A DNA stretch of 64,000 bases from Shewanella acanthi (GCF_019457475.1 NZ_CP080413.1:2542001-2606000); one strand, 5' to 3'; counted from the first letter of the stretch, positions 9,027 to 18,685 are shown. Program-made: numbers and translations. Notes: generated from the letters alone by a model not told the origin.

Positions 9027-10235
9027 TTAGAGCGTGTAACGAATACCGATTGCGATACCGTCATCTTCAGAAATTGCCATTCTAGCTTCTTGAGCTTTAT
9101 CGGCGCTGGTAAAGTCACTAAAGTCTTTGCGCCCCTCAATGTAAAGAACCGTGTTTGAATCCCAAACAAAGTGTAAGCCCGCAACCACAAATTGGCGTTC
9201 AAACACATCGTTTGGGTCGGCGTTAAAGTTAGGTTGGATTACGTAGTCATCGCCGGCATCGAGGATATTGTAGGAAACGAAAGGACGTAACCCATTGTCA
9301 AATTTATAAGAGACTAAAGTCTCAATCCCGTATGCATCCTTAATTAGGCGACCAATGTTATCGGTGTCGTGATTCTCTTCACGGTGAATGTTACCCGCAA
9401 CATAGAGGCCATTAGCCTCAAAATCACCCCAAGTGATACCCACACCGTAGATTAAGTCAACCGCCGTTTTCTGATCGCCATTTCCAAATTCAACATCGAA
9501 TTCACCGCGGTTCAAACCAGCCATTAAGCTCAGTTTATCAGTCGCTTTATAGGTAATCGATGCACCATAGGTGTAATCGAAAGTAACCTGTTGGGCTTCC
9601 TTCTGACCCGCATCCCATAATGCTTCACAGTCATCTTGGCTTATATCGTTAAAATCACAGGTATAAAAACTGCTATTTTTTAACTGGGCTTGAACGGCGA
9701 TGCTGACATCACCAAAGCTGTTACGATACTGAACCGTTTTATCGCCGCGACCTACGCCGTTTACTGCACCATCGTCTTTATTGTATGTATAAACACCCGC
9801 AGCATTACCATCCCAAACAAAGCCATAGTTGGTATTGTAAACAACATCGTACCAAGCACCCCATTGCTTACCGATGGTCAGTGTACCGTAGTCATCATGG
9901 CTGAGCCCTGCGTACCCTAAACGGTTATAGAAAAACTCATCCTGCACAGATTCAAAACGGTTGCTATACACAATATCGCTACTACCAACCGGGTTAACAC
10001 CCCATTCGAGTTTAGAGAAGGCACTCCAACCATTGGTCAATTCACGACTGAAACCAAAATTAATGCGAGAAGCACCATTCACAACCTCAGTTTCACCTTG
10101 GGTATTTATGACACGAACATCAATAAATCCACCTATTTCGACTGCGTTTTTATCATCTTTATAAATTTCAATCGCAGATACGGTAGGTGCTAGAAATAAT
10201 GCAGCCAGTGCATTTGCTACTAACGTTTTGTTCAT
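9027..10235 (-). CDS. Gram-negative general porin
   Basis: 402 aa. A 21-residue signal peptide ends in APTVSA. The mature protein is rich in alternating beta-strand patterns, with porin landmarks such as IGGFIDVRV, RINFGFSRELTNGWSAFSKLEWG (in part), LGYAGLSHDDYGTLTIGKQWGAWYD and a C-terminal strand IAIGIRYTL. This is the OmpC/Porin_4 fold: a trimeric 16-strand channel for small solutes. One Cys pair (about residues 193 and 202) sits in a loop. It forms a single-gene transcript with its own terminator. Substrate preference cannot be read from the sequence. Confidence 0.9.
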   Translation of the reverse strand: MNKTLVANALAALFLAPTVSAIEIYKDDKNAVEIGGFIDVRVINTQGETEVVNGASRINFGFSRELTNGWSAFSKLEWGVNPVGSSDIVYSNRFESVQDEFFYNRLGYAGLSHDDYGTLTIGKQWGAWYDVVYNTNYGFVWDGNAAGVYTYNKDDGAVNGVGRGDKTVQYRNSFGDVSIAVQAQLKNSSFYTCDFNDISQDDCEALWDAGQKEAQQVTFDYTYGASITYKATDKLSLMAGLNRGEFDVEFGNGDQKTAVDLIYGVGITWGDFEANGLYVAGNIHREENHDTDNIGRLIKDAYGIETLVSYKFDNGLRPFVSYNILDAGDDYVIQPNFNADPNDVFERQFVVAGLHFVWDSNTVLYIEGRKDFSDFTSADKAQEARMAISEDDGIAIGIRYTL

Positions 10236-10454
10236 TTGGTGCTTAACCTTCTCGTTTATAATTTATCAACGCCATTCCGTTGTTAAATTTCCTTACAATT
10301 TCCTCGAAGAGTAGCAAACATTACAATATTGCTCCAAGTGAAACCTTAAGAAATTCCAGCTTAAAATCACGAAACTAGCCCATTTAACCACTAACAAACA
10401 GATTAAATCACTATAAAACACTGCTTCTTAAACAGATGAGAAACAACAAAAACA

Positions 10455-12878
10455 TCATATTAACAACAACTGTTTGGACACCAGGTCGTTGTAATTGAGT
10501 TTCATTATTGAAAATACTGGCTCTGCGATCGGCCTAATTTGTTTATCTATGTAATATTGATAGTCAATTGTAGACGATCTGCACAAAACTGGCTCAGGGC
10601 CATTTACAGTTATAAGGTAATCAATTTGCGCACCGCGCTTGCCAAAAGATGCCTTTCCTGTTAACTCACAGAGTTGACGCGCAACCTTTACATGGGGCGA
10701 TGATTTTGCCGTGTATTCTTCTAGGTTTCGGCGCATGCGTTTACTAAAAACCAATTCATCGTCCCGTTTGCCGTTCAATAATTCCTCAATCACACCCGTT
10801 AAAAAATCGCTGATATCCCGTTGGTTAAACATCCGATGATAGAGTTCAGCTTGAAGTTGCCTCGCAAGCGGACTCCAATCGCTGCGCACCTGCTCCATAC
10901 CTTTAAAGGTTATTGCAAGTTTGCCCTCTTTATCCCGCCAAGCCCCAACATAGCGTTTCTTACTGCCCTCATCAGACCCACGAAGAGTTGGCATAAAAAA
11001 CTGCTCGTAATGTCGCTCAAATTGCAACTCAAGAAAACTCTCTAGCTGAAATTCTCGCTTCAATTTCTTAAGCCACTTTTGATTAATATCATTTGCGATT
11101 TGCAGGCCTAAATGGGCTATATCTTGCTCAATCGCTTCGTCACCTAGCCAAACAAAGGTCGAATCGGTATCACCATAAATCACCTGCCAGCCCATCTCCT
11201 CTATCCATGCCCTGGTTTGTTTCATAATTTGATGCCCGCGCATGGTAATTGAACTGGCAAGTTTGGCATCATGAAATACACAGCCTTGGGAACCCAACAC
11301 TCCATAGAGCGAATTCATGATGATTTTAATCGCCTGAGATAAAGGCCCATTGGACTCGCGTTTAGCTTTTTCACGCTGCTCAGAAAGGTTTTTAATCAGC
11401 TTAGGCAAAATTGGCGATTTTCGGTTAAAACGCGCGCCTAAAAATCCTGGGACACAATCTTCCTCATCACTTGCTAAACCTTCAATAAGCCCTTTTGGAT
11501 CAATCAAGAAAGTACGAATAATCGATGGGTACAGACTCTTAAAATCAAATACGAGGATATTTCTATAATATCCCGGCACTGAATCCATCACATACCCGCC
11601 TGGGCTTTCTATCCCTTGGCTTGCGGGCTGTGCTGGAGCAACGTATCCGCTGCGGTGTAAATGGGGTAAATAAAGATGATAGAAAGCCGCGACCGATGCA
11701 CCAACACGCCCAAGCTCAAGCCCTGTCAATTCAGCCCTAGCCAGCACGAAATCCCATAATAGGGTGTGCTCGAAAATATCCCACACTAACCGACTATCGG
11801 TTAAATTATAGTGGGCTAATCCTTGCTTATCTTTTGTAAATAGCTCATCAATTTCAGTGGCACGATTCTCCACATTTTCAATGGCCTTGCCCTCACCTAA
11901 AAGGGCTTGTGATACAAATTCCAGCGAATAACGTTCAAACTGATAAAAAGCCGCCTTTAGCCAATCGATGCCATCCAGCACTACCCTTCCCGGTAAACTT
12001 AAGGTTTCGGGGCGAAATTTATTGTCGACTTTCCACTCAAGAAGTTTACCTCCCCGCCCAATCTTCAACGGGATGCGATTGACTGCGGCGCGCCGATAAA
12101 GCAGTGCTAGGTCGAAGGTCACCACAGACCAACCTATGATCAAATCAGGATCGTATTTAGCAAACCAAGCAATCAAGCGGTGGATGAGTGCTGACTCGTT
12201 TACTACCCACTCGATATAAGCTGCGGCATCACTTTGCGCTTCACCCACCATGATAACCTTTTGATAGGTTGTGCCCTGCGAGTCTTTGCCATATAAAGCC
12301 ACCGAATAGAGTAACCCCTCGAAGCTGCATTCAAAATCGAGGGAAATACAACGGAGCATGATGTCACTCTGTGGTGCAATGCTTTTTGCTTTTAGGGCCG
12401 TAAACACGGGAATGGGATTTTGTGTAGGTTGCTTATCTTGAGTGGGATCAATGAAATGCCCTAAAAATGCCACATCCAGTGCGACAAAACGCTCAATCAA
12501 AAAACGCTGTTCAGGTCGAATATCCGCCTCAAATAGGGCAATCTCCGCATCCTTAGCAATACGTTGTAAGGTTCTAAAATCGCTTGTGGATTTTGCATAA
12601 ATCGCACTCACGCTTTGGCGCATAAAGCTTTGATGACTCAGTGAGACAAAACGCAATGGAATATGTGGCGTTTGCAGCTTAAGCGAATTCACCTCGCTTT
12701 GATGGCAAAAGCACAGGTACTCAGAATCAGGCAGTTCCACCAGCACAGGGCCGTTCATGGTCGCGAGATAATACTGCAGCACTAATCGGCCTTGGCGCAT
12801 AATTGCGTGGCGAGTCAACACTCGCCCCTGTACACTCACAGGCTGAGGTATTCCTGAAGCCTTAGTTTCGACCGTCAT
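10455..12878 (-). CDS. polB: DNA polymerase II (family B)
   Basis: 807 aa from the ATG at 12878; a TTG 15 bases upstream is also possible. E. coli Pol II has 783 aa. An N-terminal 3'-5' exonuclease domain contains ISLDFECSFEG (Exo I) and WSVVTFDLALLYRR (Exo II region). The polymerase domain contains motif A DFKSLYPSIIRTF, motif B KIIMNSLYGVLGS and motif C YGDTDSTF. Pol II acts in replication restart and translesion synthesis after damage. It is divergent from a dinG-like gene, with an SOS box at 12941-12956 between them, so LexA control is likely. Confidence 0.95.
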   Translation of the reverse strand: MTVETKASGIPQPVSVQGRVLTRHAIMRQGRLVLQYYLATMNGPVLVELPDSEYLCFCHQSEVNSLKLQTPHIPLRFVSLSHQSFMRQSVSAIYAKSTSDFRTLQRIAKDAEIALFEADIRPEQRFLIERFVALDVAFLGHFIDPTQDKQPTQNPIPVFTALKAKSIAPQSDIMLRCISLDFECSFEGLLYSVALYGKDSQGTTYQKVIMVGEAQSDAAAYIEWVVNESALIHRLIAWFAKYDPDLIIGWSVVTFDLALLYRRAAVNRIPLKIGRGGKLLEWKVDNKFRPETLSLPGRVVLDGIDWLKAAFYQFERYSLEFVSQALLGEGKAIENVENRATEIDELFTKDKQGLAHYNLTDSRLVWDIFEHTLLWDFVLARAELTGLELGRVGASVAAFYHLYLPHLHRSGYVAPAQPASQGIESPGGYVMDSVPGYYRNILVFDFKSLYPSIIRTFLIDPKGLIEGLASDEEDCVPGFLGARFNRKSPILPKLIKNLSEQREKAKRESNGPLSQAIKIIMNSLYGVLGSQGCVFHDAKLASSITMRGHQIMKQTRAWIEEMGWQVIYGDTDSTFVWLGDEAIEQDIAHLGLQIANDINQKWLKKLKREFQLESFLELQFERHYEQFFMPTLRGSDEGSKKRYVGAWRDKEGKLAITFKGMEQVRSDWSPLARQLQAELYHRMFNQRDISDFLTGVIEELLNGKRDDELVFSKRMRRNLEEYTAKSSPHVKVARQLCELTGKASFGKRGAQIDYLITVNGPEPVLCRSSTIDYQYYIDKQIRPIAEPVFSIMKLNYNDLVSKQLLLI

Positions 12879-12940
12879 CACTGGGGTTCTCAATAAAAAT
12901 GCCCTTAATTGGCAGAAAAGTTTCTTAGGCTACGTAATCA

Positions 12941-12956
12941 CTGTTATTATGTACAG
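12941..12956. promoter_or_regulatory. LexA (SOS) box between polB and dinG
   Basis: CTGTTATTATGTACAG has the CTG-N10-CAG form of the gammaproteobacterial LexA operator with an AT-rich core. It lies 62 bases from the polB start and 25 from the dinG-like start, so one site could repress both genes. In E. coli both polB and dinG are SOS genes. Confidence 0.8.
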
Positions 12957-12981
12957 CATTAATTCGAGAAAGTAGTGCCGC

Positions 12982-15054
12982 ATGTTACCCGATAATGTAA
13001 AAAACCAGATCCGAGCCATATATAAAGATATCTCAACCTCTTTGCCTAATTTTAGGCCACGTCGTGAGCAAAATTATATGGTGGCCGAGATCTCAAAAAC
13101 CCTCGCAGGTGACTACGACAAAGACAGGCGCATCATCGTCGTTGAGGCGGGTACGGGCATTGGTAAATCATTATCTTATATTCTAGGTACTATCCCTCTA
13201 GCACTCGCCAGTAAGAAAAAAGTGTGCATCGCGACTGCTACTGTAGCTTTGCAGGAACAGTTACTGCATAAAGATCTGCCTTTTTTTCTGGCGCAATCGG
13301 GGCTCAATTTCCGCTTCGGTTTAGTCAAAGGGAGACAACGTTACGTGTGTCTCTCAAAACTGGCCATGCTAATTGGTGATGATAACAGCAGCCAAATGGC
13401 CATGTGGCAAACCAAACCCGATAACAGCCAAGTGGCGATGTTGCAGGAACTCCTAAAGGATTTTCAAGAAGGCCGCTGGAATGGTGAGTTAGACACCCTA
13501 GCTGCGCCCCTGCCCGATCATCTGTGGCAACAAATCGCCTGCGATAAACACAGTTGTCATCGCCAGGTCGCGAGTCATCGCAACTGCCCCTTTCATAAGG
13601 CACGAGAAGATGTGGATACTTGGGATGTATTGATTGCCAACCACAGTCTATTGTTTGCCGATTTAGAACTTGGCGGCGGGGTTATTCTGCCGGATCCCGA
13701 AGACGTGTTTTATGTTATCGATGAGGCCCATCACTTACCCATTGTGGCGCGTGACTTTTCGAGTGCGCAGGCCACCCTTCGCGGCGCATCCGATTGGCTA
13801 GAAAAGGTCGGGAAACTCAGTGCCAAGCTACAAAATCAGATTAAAAGCAACAATATCATCGGCCCCGCCCAGGCGATGCAGGACCATATTGGTGATTTAA
13901 TTGCCCAGCTCAATCAAGTGGCCCATTACTGCGATACCCAAACCAAGCAATTTGCGAATCCCGAGAGTCGCTATCGCTTCGAGCACGGTAAAATCCCCGA
14001 CGCCCTAAAAATCCCCGCAGAAAACCTTGCGACCACATCTAGCCTTGCCCTTAAGCAATTTAACAAGATGCAGATGTTACTGGCCGAGGCTATAAAAGAC
14101 GGTGACATGCCTAAGCATCAAGCCGAAGTGCTCCAAACTGACATGGGCTTTATGTTGCAACGGCTTGAAAATCTGCACAAGCTATGGAAGATGATGGCAA
14201 AAGTGGACTCGAGCAAAGGCGCCCCGATGGCGCGCTGGATTGAGTTACTCACCGGAAAACAGGTCGATTATCTTTTGAGTGCCTCCCCAATTGAGGTGGG
14301 GTTTATGCTCGAGACCATGCTTTGGCAAAAAGCCGCAGGCGTCGTGCTCTGCAGCGCAACCTTAAGAGCACTCAACAATTTTGACCATTTTGCCCACCAG
14401 GTGGGATTGTCTGTGCGCGATGGCAGCCGCTATTTAGCCCTGCAATCTCCCTTCGATTATCCAAATAACGCGACGCTGTATCTGCCTAGGATGAAAACAG
14501 AACCTACAGATGATGCCTATACCGATGAGCTTGCCGAGCACATTTTACAGCTTATCGAAGGAGAAATGGCGACGCTGGTGCTGTTTGCGTCCTACTGGCA
14601 GATGGAAAAGGTCGCCGAGTTACTCGAGGGCAAACTCGACATAGAGCTGCTTATTCAAGGCAATGCACCAAGGCAACAACTGCTCGACACCCACAAGGCC
14701 AAATGCGATAAGGGTGAACCCAGTATTCTCTTCGGTACTGGTAGCTTTTCTGAAGGCTTAGACTTACCCGGTGATTACTTAACCAACTTGATTGTGACTA
14801 AACTGCCCTTCGCTGTGCCCACCTCACCGGTGGAGCAGGCCCACGCCGAATATGTCAAAGTCAAAGGGGGAAATCCATTTCTGCAATTGACCATTCCCGA
14901 TGCGTCCCGCAAGCTTATCCAAAGCTGCGGCCGGCTACTCCGTAAGGAGCAAGATTATGGCCGAGTCACGATTCTAGACCGCCGCCTTGTGACTAAGCGC
15001 TACGGAAAATCCTTACTCGATGCCCTGCCGCCCTTTAGACGCGTGATTGAGTAA
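12982..15054 (+). CDS. dinG: DinG-family ATP-dependent DNA helicase
   Basis: 690 aa, close to E. coli DinG (716). Superfamily 2 / XPD-like motifs are visible: Walker A EAGTGIGKSLSY (about 52-63) and Walker B VIDEAHHLP (about 248-256). Between them are four Cys spaced like the iron-sulfur cluster of DinG (one at about 116 in YVCLSK, then CDKHSCHRQ and NCPFH near 190-210). C-terminal motifs include GTGSFSEGLDLPG and QSCGRLLRKEQDYG. DinG unwinds R-loops, D-loops and forked DNA. It starts with ATG just after the SOS box shared with polB and is followed after five bases by the TSUP permease gene. Confidence 0.92.
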   Translation: MLPDNVKNQIRAIYKDISTSLPNFRPRREQNYMVAEISKTLAGDYDKDRRIIVVEAGTGIGKSLSYILGTIPLALASKKKVCIATATVALQEQLLHKDLPFFLAQSGLNFRFGLVKGRQRYVCLSKLAMLIGDDNSSQMAMWQTKPDNSQVAMLQELLKDFQEGRWNGELDTLAAPLPDHLWQQIACDKHSCHRQVASHRNCPFHKAREDVDTWDVLIANHSLLFADLELGGGVILPDPEDVFYVIDEAHHLPIVARDFSSAQATLRGASDWLEKVGKLSAKLQNQIKSNNIIGPAQAMQDHIGDLIAQLNQVAHYCDTQTKQFANPESRYRFEHGKIPDALKIPAENLATTSSLALKQFNKMQMLLAEAIKDGDMPKHQAEVLQTDMGFMLQRLENLHKLWKMMAKVDSSKGAPMARWIELLTGKQVDYLLSASPIEVGFMLETMLWQKAAGVVLCSATLRALNNFDHFAHQVGLSVRDGSRYLALQSPFDYPNNATLYLPRMKTEPTDDAYTDELAEHILQLIEGEMATLVLFASYWQMEKVAELLEGKLDIELLIQGNAPRQQLLDTHKAKCDKGEPSILFGTGSFSEGLDLPGDYLTNLIVTKLPFAVPTSPVEQAHAEYVKVKGGNPFLQLTIPDASRKLIQSCGRLLRKEQDYGRVTILDRRLVTKRYGKSLLDALPPFRRVIE

Positions 15055-15059
15055 CTTTG

Positions 15060-15836
15060 ATGCTGGAGTTTATCCTCGATCCCAGCCACTGGATGTTACT
15101 CGCCATTATTGGATTAGTGGCTGGTTTTATTGATGCAGTGGTCGGTGGCGGTGGCTTGTTATCCATTCCTGCCCTACTCACATTAGGCATTCCTGCCCAC
15201 ACGGCTCTTGGCACCAACAAGTTTGCCGCCAGTTTTGGCTCCTCCATGGCGGCGTGGACATACTATCAACAGCAATTTTTTAATCCTCGCTTTTGGTACT
15301 TCGCTTTTATTGCCACCTTTATCGGCGCATCGATTGGCAGTGTTGCCGTGTATTTAATCGATGCAAATTGGCTTGAAAAGTCACTGCCTCTGCTGATCAT
15401 CGGCATAGCAATATTCAGTCTCGTGAGCCCAAACGCTATTTCCGACGACAATAGTCAATTGCCTGAAAAACCCCAGTCAAAATTGATTCAAAGTATTCAA
15501 GGACTCATCTTGGGCGCCTACGATGGCTTTGCCGGTCCCGGTATTGGGGCCTTTTGGACGGTGAGCGCTGGTGCGCTATACAAACTGCCCCTCCTCAATA
15601 GCTGCGGCCTTGCCCGCGCCATGACCTTCACCAGTAACCTTACCGCGCTCGTGGTATTTGCAAGCCTTGGTCAAGTAAACTGGCTCATTGGCCTCTGGTT
15701 AGGCCTGTGCATGATGCTAGGCGCTTTTTTAGGCGCACGCTGCGCCATAAAATTCGGGATGCCTTTTATTAAGCCATTGTTTATATTGGTCGTACTATCG
15801 ATTGCAGTTAATCTCGCCTGGAGCGCCTGGTTTTGA
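15060..15836 (+). CDS. TSUP (TauE/SafE, UPF0721) family membrane permease
   Basis: 258 aa from the ATG at 15060; an in-frame TTG directly precedes it. It is hydrophobic, with about seven or eight membrane segments. Two similar halves each carry the family signature: GLVAGFIDAVVGGGGLLSIPALLTLG-type at the N-terminus and GAYDGFAGPGIGAFW in the second half. TSUP proteins move sulfite, sulfoacetate or other sulfur or organic anions; the substrate here is unknown. It overlaps the priC start by four bases and is probably cotranscribed with dinG and priC. Confidence 0.9.
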   Translation: MLEFILDPSHWMLLAIIGLVAGFIDAVVGGGGLLSIPALLTLGIPAHTALGTNKFAASFGSSMAAWTYYQQQFFNPRFWYFAFIATFIGASIGSVAVYLIDANWLEKSLPLLIIGIAIFSLVSPNAISDDNSQLPEKPQSKLIQSIQGLILGAYDGFAGPGIGAFWTVSAGALYKLPLLNSCGLARAMTFTSNLTALVVFASLGQVNWLIGLWLGLCMMLGAFLGARCAIKFGMPFIKPLFILVVLSIAVNLAWSAWF

Positions 15837-16495
15837 ATACTCTACAACTTGTAAATATCTTAAAAAACCAGCTTAAGACCCTCGAGCAGGAAGTGCTACA
15901 ACACGATAACCAGCTCGCGCCACCACAACGAAAACTGCTGCAGGATGTAGAGCGATTCAACCAATCGCTGTTTATTCAACATGGTGCACAGTTAATGCCC
16001 TGTATCGAACAGATCCGCAGCAGTATTAGTCAGCTTGAAAAACAAATTGCCCTAAAACTTGCCCCACAAACCATCGCCTTAAGTTGTGAGCGAATTCAAG
16101 ACAGATTCACCGCGGTGAAACGGGCGCTGGCCACGACAACCATCGATTTGAAGGCTAAAAATCAGCAACGTGCCAGCCAAAGGGCACGCTTTGCCAAACA
16201 GCAGGTACAATCCCACCAAGCCAGTGGTTTTGGCTGGATTGCCAGCAATGTGATGCAAAATAGCCATGAAATCTATGAAGAGCTAAATAAACACCTCAAT
16301 TGGGCTAAAAAATTTGAGCAGAAAATTGCCGAGATGGAATCAAATCTTGAAAATTGTCATAGTGCTGACAAAATCCGTTTGCAAAATGACATCCTTTTGA
16401 TGCATCGTCGTCTAGGAAAATGCAGGCAAGCTATCAGTTACATTGAAGATCGTATTCAGGCATTTGAACGTCCGCATCAAAGTATTAATCGTTAA
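15833..16495 (+). CDS. priC: Primosomal replication protein PriC (N'')
   Basis: 220 aa with a TTG start that overlaps the preceding stop; no suitable ATG is nearby. It is longer than E. coli PriC (175 aa). It is almost entirely helical with heptad-like patterns, and the C-terminal segment MHRRLGKCRQAISYIEDRI matches the conserved end of PriC (RLARCRHALEKIE in E. coli). PriC helps reload DnaB helicase at stalled forks independently of PriA. It lies downstream of two DNA-damage-linked genes. Confidence 0.85.
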   Translation: MNTLQLVNILKNQLKTLEQEVLQHDNQLAPPQRKLLQDVERFNQSLFIQHGAQLMPCIEQIRSSISQLEKQIALKLAPQTIALSCERIQDRFTAVKRALATTTIDLKAKNQQRASQRARFAKQQVQSHQASGFGWIASNVMQNSHEIYEELNKHLNWAKKFEQKIAEMESNLENCHSADKIRLQNDILLMHRRLGKCRQAISYIEDRIQAFERPHQSINR

Positions 16496-16504
16496 GGAGC
16501 AACA

Positions 16505-17203
16505 ATGAAATCACTTTTGCCAATCAGCGGCATGTTCGCGTTAATTAGCTCTGCCTCTGTATTTGCAGCAGACTTAAATATTCCGATGTCTTTTGAATAT
16601 CTTGCGCTCGATGGCGTTAAGATTGAAACCAGTTCTTTTAATCATAAGAGTCAATTAGCGCTGACCAATGGCAGCCATAAAATTGCGATTCGTTACCACG
16701 AAATGGTGGAAGATGATTTTAGCGATAGCCAAAGTTTCGTAAAGTCTTCCCCCTTTATTCTGACCCTGTTTGTCGATGGCGATCACCAATACCATCTGCA
16801 AGCAGCCGAAGGTGAAGTGGTTAAAAGACCCAAAACCTTTGCCCAAAATCCGCAGGTAATTGTAACTCGCGCGGATAAAGGCCCTGTCTCTTACAAAGTG
16901 ATTAACACGAATATCGAAGAAGAAAGCTTCGTCTCACGCCTCTTTAGCGGCAATCAGTCAAGTGATGCCTCAAACTCCGCCGCAGTCGCAACTGGTGCTG
17001 CAGTCACCACTGCCGCAGTTGCTACGCCAACCACAGTTGCCACACCTACCCAAGCCGCCGTTAACGCAACGGCGCCAGCCGCGACAAACCAAGCTAATCC
17101 TAATAGTGACGCGAGCCCACAGCAAATGCTGCAATATTGGTGGTTACAGGCCGATGAAAAAACCCGTAAAGAGTTTATGAGCTGGGCGATTTCGCAGCTC
17201 TAA
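16505..17203 (+). CDS. DUF2057 / YccT-family exported protein
   Basis: 232 aa. A signal peptide ends in SASVFAAD, and a GGAG ribosome site precedes the start. The N-terminal domain (about 22-140), with [31 protein letters not shown] and [15 protein letters not shown], matches the UPF0319/DUF2057 family, whose function is unknown. An Ala/Thr/Pro-rich low-complexity linker (about 155-200) leads to a short helical tail. A hairpin follows the gene. Confidence 0.85.
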   Translation: MKSLLPISGMFALISSASVFAADLNIPMSFEYLALDGVKIETSSFNHKSQLALTNGSHKIAIRYHEMVEDDFSDSQSFVKSSPFILTLFVDGDHQYHLQAAEGEVVKRPKTFAQNPQVIVTRADKGPVSYKVINTNIEEESFVSRLFSGNQSSDASNSAAVATGAAVTTAAVATPTTVATPTQAAVNATAPAATNQANPNSDASPQQMLQYWWLQADEKTRKEFMSWAISQL

Positions 17204-17214
17204 AAAGTCGTTAA

Positions 17215-17243
17215 GCGCTGAACAGGGGCAACTTGTTCAGCGC
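17215..17243 (+). terminator. Hairpin after the DUF2057 gene, possible terminator
   Basis: The arms GCGCTGAACA/TGTTCAGCGC form a ten-base stem. There is no T-run after it, so it may be a weak terminator or an mRNA-stabilising hairpin. Confidence 0.4.
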
Positions 17244-17266
17244 GATACACATAAAGAAGCAAAGCT

Positions 17267-18181
17267 ATGATCCCGCTCGTTTACCACCCCAGTTATTCCA
17301 AGCTCGCCCTACCCGCTCACCATCGGTTTCCAACCACTAAATACGCCCGGCTGCAGCAATATTTACTCGATAACCAACTGGCTATGCCAGAGCAGTTTTT
17401 CGCGCCATCACCGATGACAGCTGAAGATATTATCCAGGTGCACCAACGGGAATATGTCGAGCAGTTTATCGCAGGAACTCTGCCCGCCCCTGCGCTGCGG
17501 CGAATTGGTTTCCCTTGGAGCGAAGCTTTAGTCGAGCGCACACTCCACTCCCTTTCAGGCACGAGTCTTACAGCAAATAAAGCGTTAAGTCATGGAATTG
17601 CATTGCATTTAACTGGTGGTTATCACCACGCCCACTATGATTTTGGCAGCGGCTATTGCATTTTTAATGACTTAATTCTCGCCGCGAAAAGAATAATTGA
17701 TGAGCATCAGCTCCACCGGGTACTGATTTTTGATTGCGATGTACACCAAGGCGATGGCAGCGCTACCATGAGTCACCAGCACCAAGGAATCATTAGCTGC
17801 TCAATTCATTGCAAGCAAAACTTCCCCAGTCGAAAGCAGGAGTCCCACCATGATATTGAGCTTGCCAAAGGCACAGATGATAAACAGTATTTAGAAACGG
17901 TAGAGCAAAGCCTCGACTTACTTATCCGTATGTATCAACCGGATTTGATTCTTTACGATGCGGGTGTCGATATCCATCAAGATGATGATTTAGGCCACTT
18001 ACTCGTTAGTCAAAATGGGATATACCAGCGGGATTTAGCTGTGGTTGGCATGGCAAAATCTGCAAATGTTCCCGTTGCGGCAGTGATTGGCGGCGGTTAC
18101 AGTAGAGACGAACTACAATTAAGCCAACGACATAGCCAACTCTTTATTGCTGCCAATCAGTTATGGCATCAAACTCAATAA
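17267..18181 (+). CDS. Histone-deacetylase-family hydrolase (acetoin-utilisation / HDAC-like)
   Basis: 304 aa, a full-length class II-like bacterial HDAC domain. Recognisable residues are GGYHHAHYDFGSGYCIFNDL with the catalytic His pair (about 118-120), the metal-binding FDCDVHQGDG (about 161-169), the Asp in YDAGVDIHQDD and the terminal GGGYS. Family members remove acetyl groups from lysine or from small amines using Zn2+. The true substrate is not predictable from the sequence. It is followed after 20 bases by a ComFB-like gene. Confidence 0.9.
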   Translation: MIPLVYHPSYSKLALPAHHRFPTTKYARLQQYLLDNQLAMPEQFFAPSPMTAEDIIQVHQREYVEQFIAGTLPAPALRRIGFPWSEALVERTLHSLSGTSLTANKALSHGIALHLTGGYHHAHYDFGSGYCIFNDLILAAKRIIDEHQLHRVLIFDCDVHQGDGSATMSHQHQGIISCSIHCKQNFPSRKQESHHDIELAKGTDDKQYLETVEQSLDLLIRMYQPDLILYDAGVDIHQDDDLGHLLVSQNGIYQRDLAVVGMAKSANVPVAAVIGGGYSRDELQLSQRHSQLFIAANQLWHQTQ

Positions 18182-18201
18182 CTCCAGTAGGGAGCGTAGC
18201 G

Positions 18202-18480
18202 ATGCAACTTGAGATCCGTAATTATTACGAAGTGTTGTTAATGGAAATGCTAAAAGATGAAGGACTAATGGATGAATTGCCGGAAGATTACTTAGCTGAC
18301 CTCTGCTGTGTCACCTTAAACCAACTCCCCACGCGATATATTCGCCATCTGGTGGATACCTATTTTTTTGAAGACTACAACGAACTTCAAGAACTCAAAC
18401 GGGAAATCCAAGCTGCACTCGAAAAATCTCGCGCCTTTTTAAAGCAAAATCTGCAGCGGCGGCTTGAGGAAGAACAATAA
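18202..18480 (+). CDS. ComFB-family small protein
   Basis: 92 aa from the ATG at 18202, which has a GGGAG site upstream; a frame extension to 18163 would overlap the HDAC gene and lacks a better site. The segment EIRNYYEVLLMEML with DLCCVTLNQLPTRYIRH matches the late-competence ComFB family (Y-E..V...M, D..C..LN.LPP.Y). The usual ComFB pattern has further Cys, and here only one adjacent Cys pair is seen. ComFB-like proteins have recently been tied to cyclic-di-nucleotide binding in some bacteria; the role here is unknown. Confidence 0.8.
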   Translation: MQLEIRNYYEVLLMEMLKDEGLMDELPEDYLADLCCVTLNQLPTRYIRHLVDTYFFEDYNELQELKREIQAALEKSRAFLKQNLQRRLEEEQ

Positions 18481-18481
18481 G

Positions 18482-18607
18482 TTAACGAGAAATATCGAGA
18501 ATACCCGATTTTGGGATTACAGGTATTTTTTCATACCCAATGCCATGTCGAGATTTGAACAAATAAGCAGGAGATTTATCGAGACCCTTTCTCGAAGCAT
18601 TAGCCAT
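18482..18607 (-). pseudogene. Remnant of a tyrosine-recombinase (integrase) N-terminus
   Basis: On the minus strand a 41-codon frame from ATG at 18607 reads MANASRKGLDKSPAYLFKSR, continues HGIGYEKIPVIPKS and ends in a stop. The SPAYLFKSRHGI.Y....IPK pattern is the opening of phage and island integrases, which normally continue for about 400 residues. The same frame is open some codons further upstream (GTLGGTF before the Met). It lies directly downstream of the 3' end of ffs in the same direction, which is the usual position of an integrase beside its RNA-gene attachment site. The rest of the gene is absent and the next gene is comFB. Confidence 0.6.
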
Positions 18608-18685
18608 GAATGTACCACCAAGTGTACCACTCGATGAGTTTCATTGGATTACTGGGATAAGGTATTGATTTAAGGGGAATTTGGA

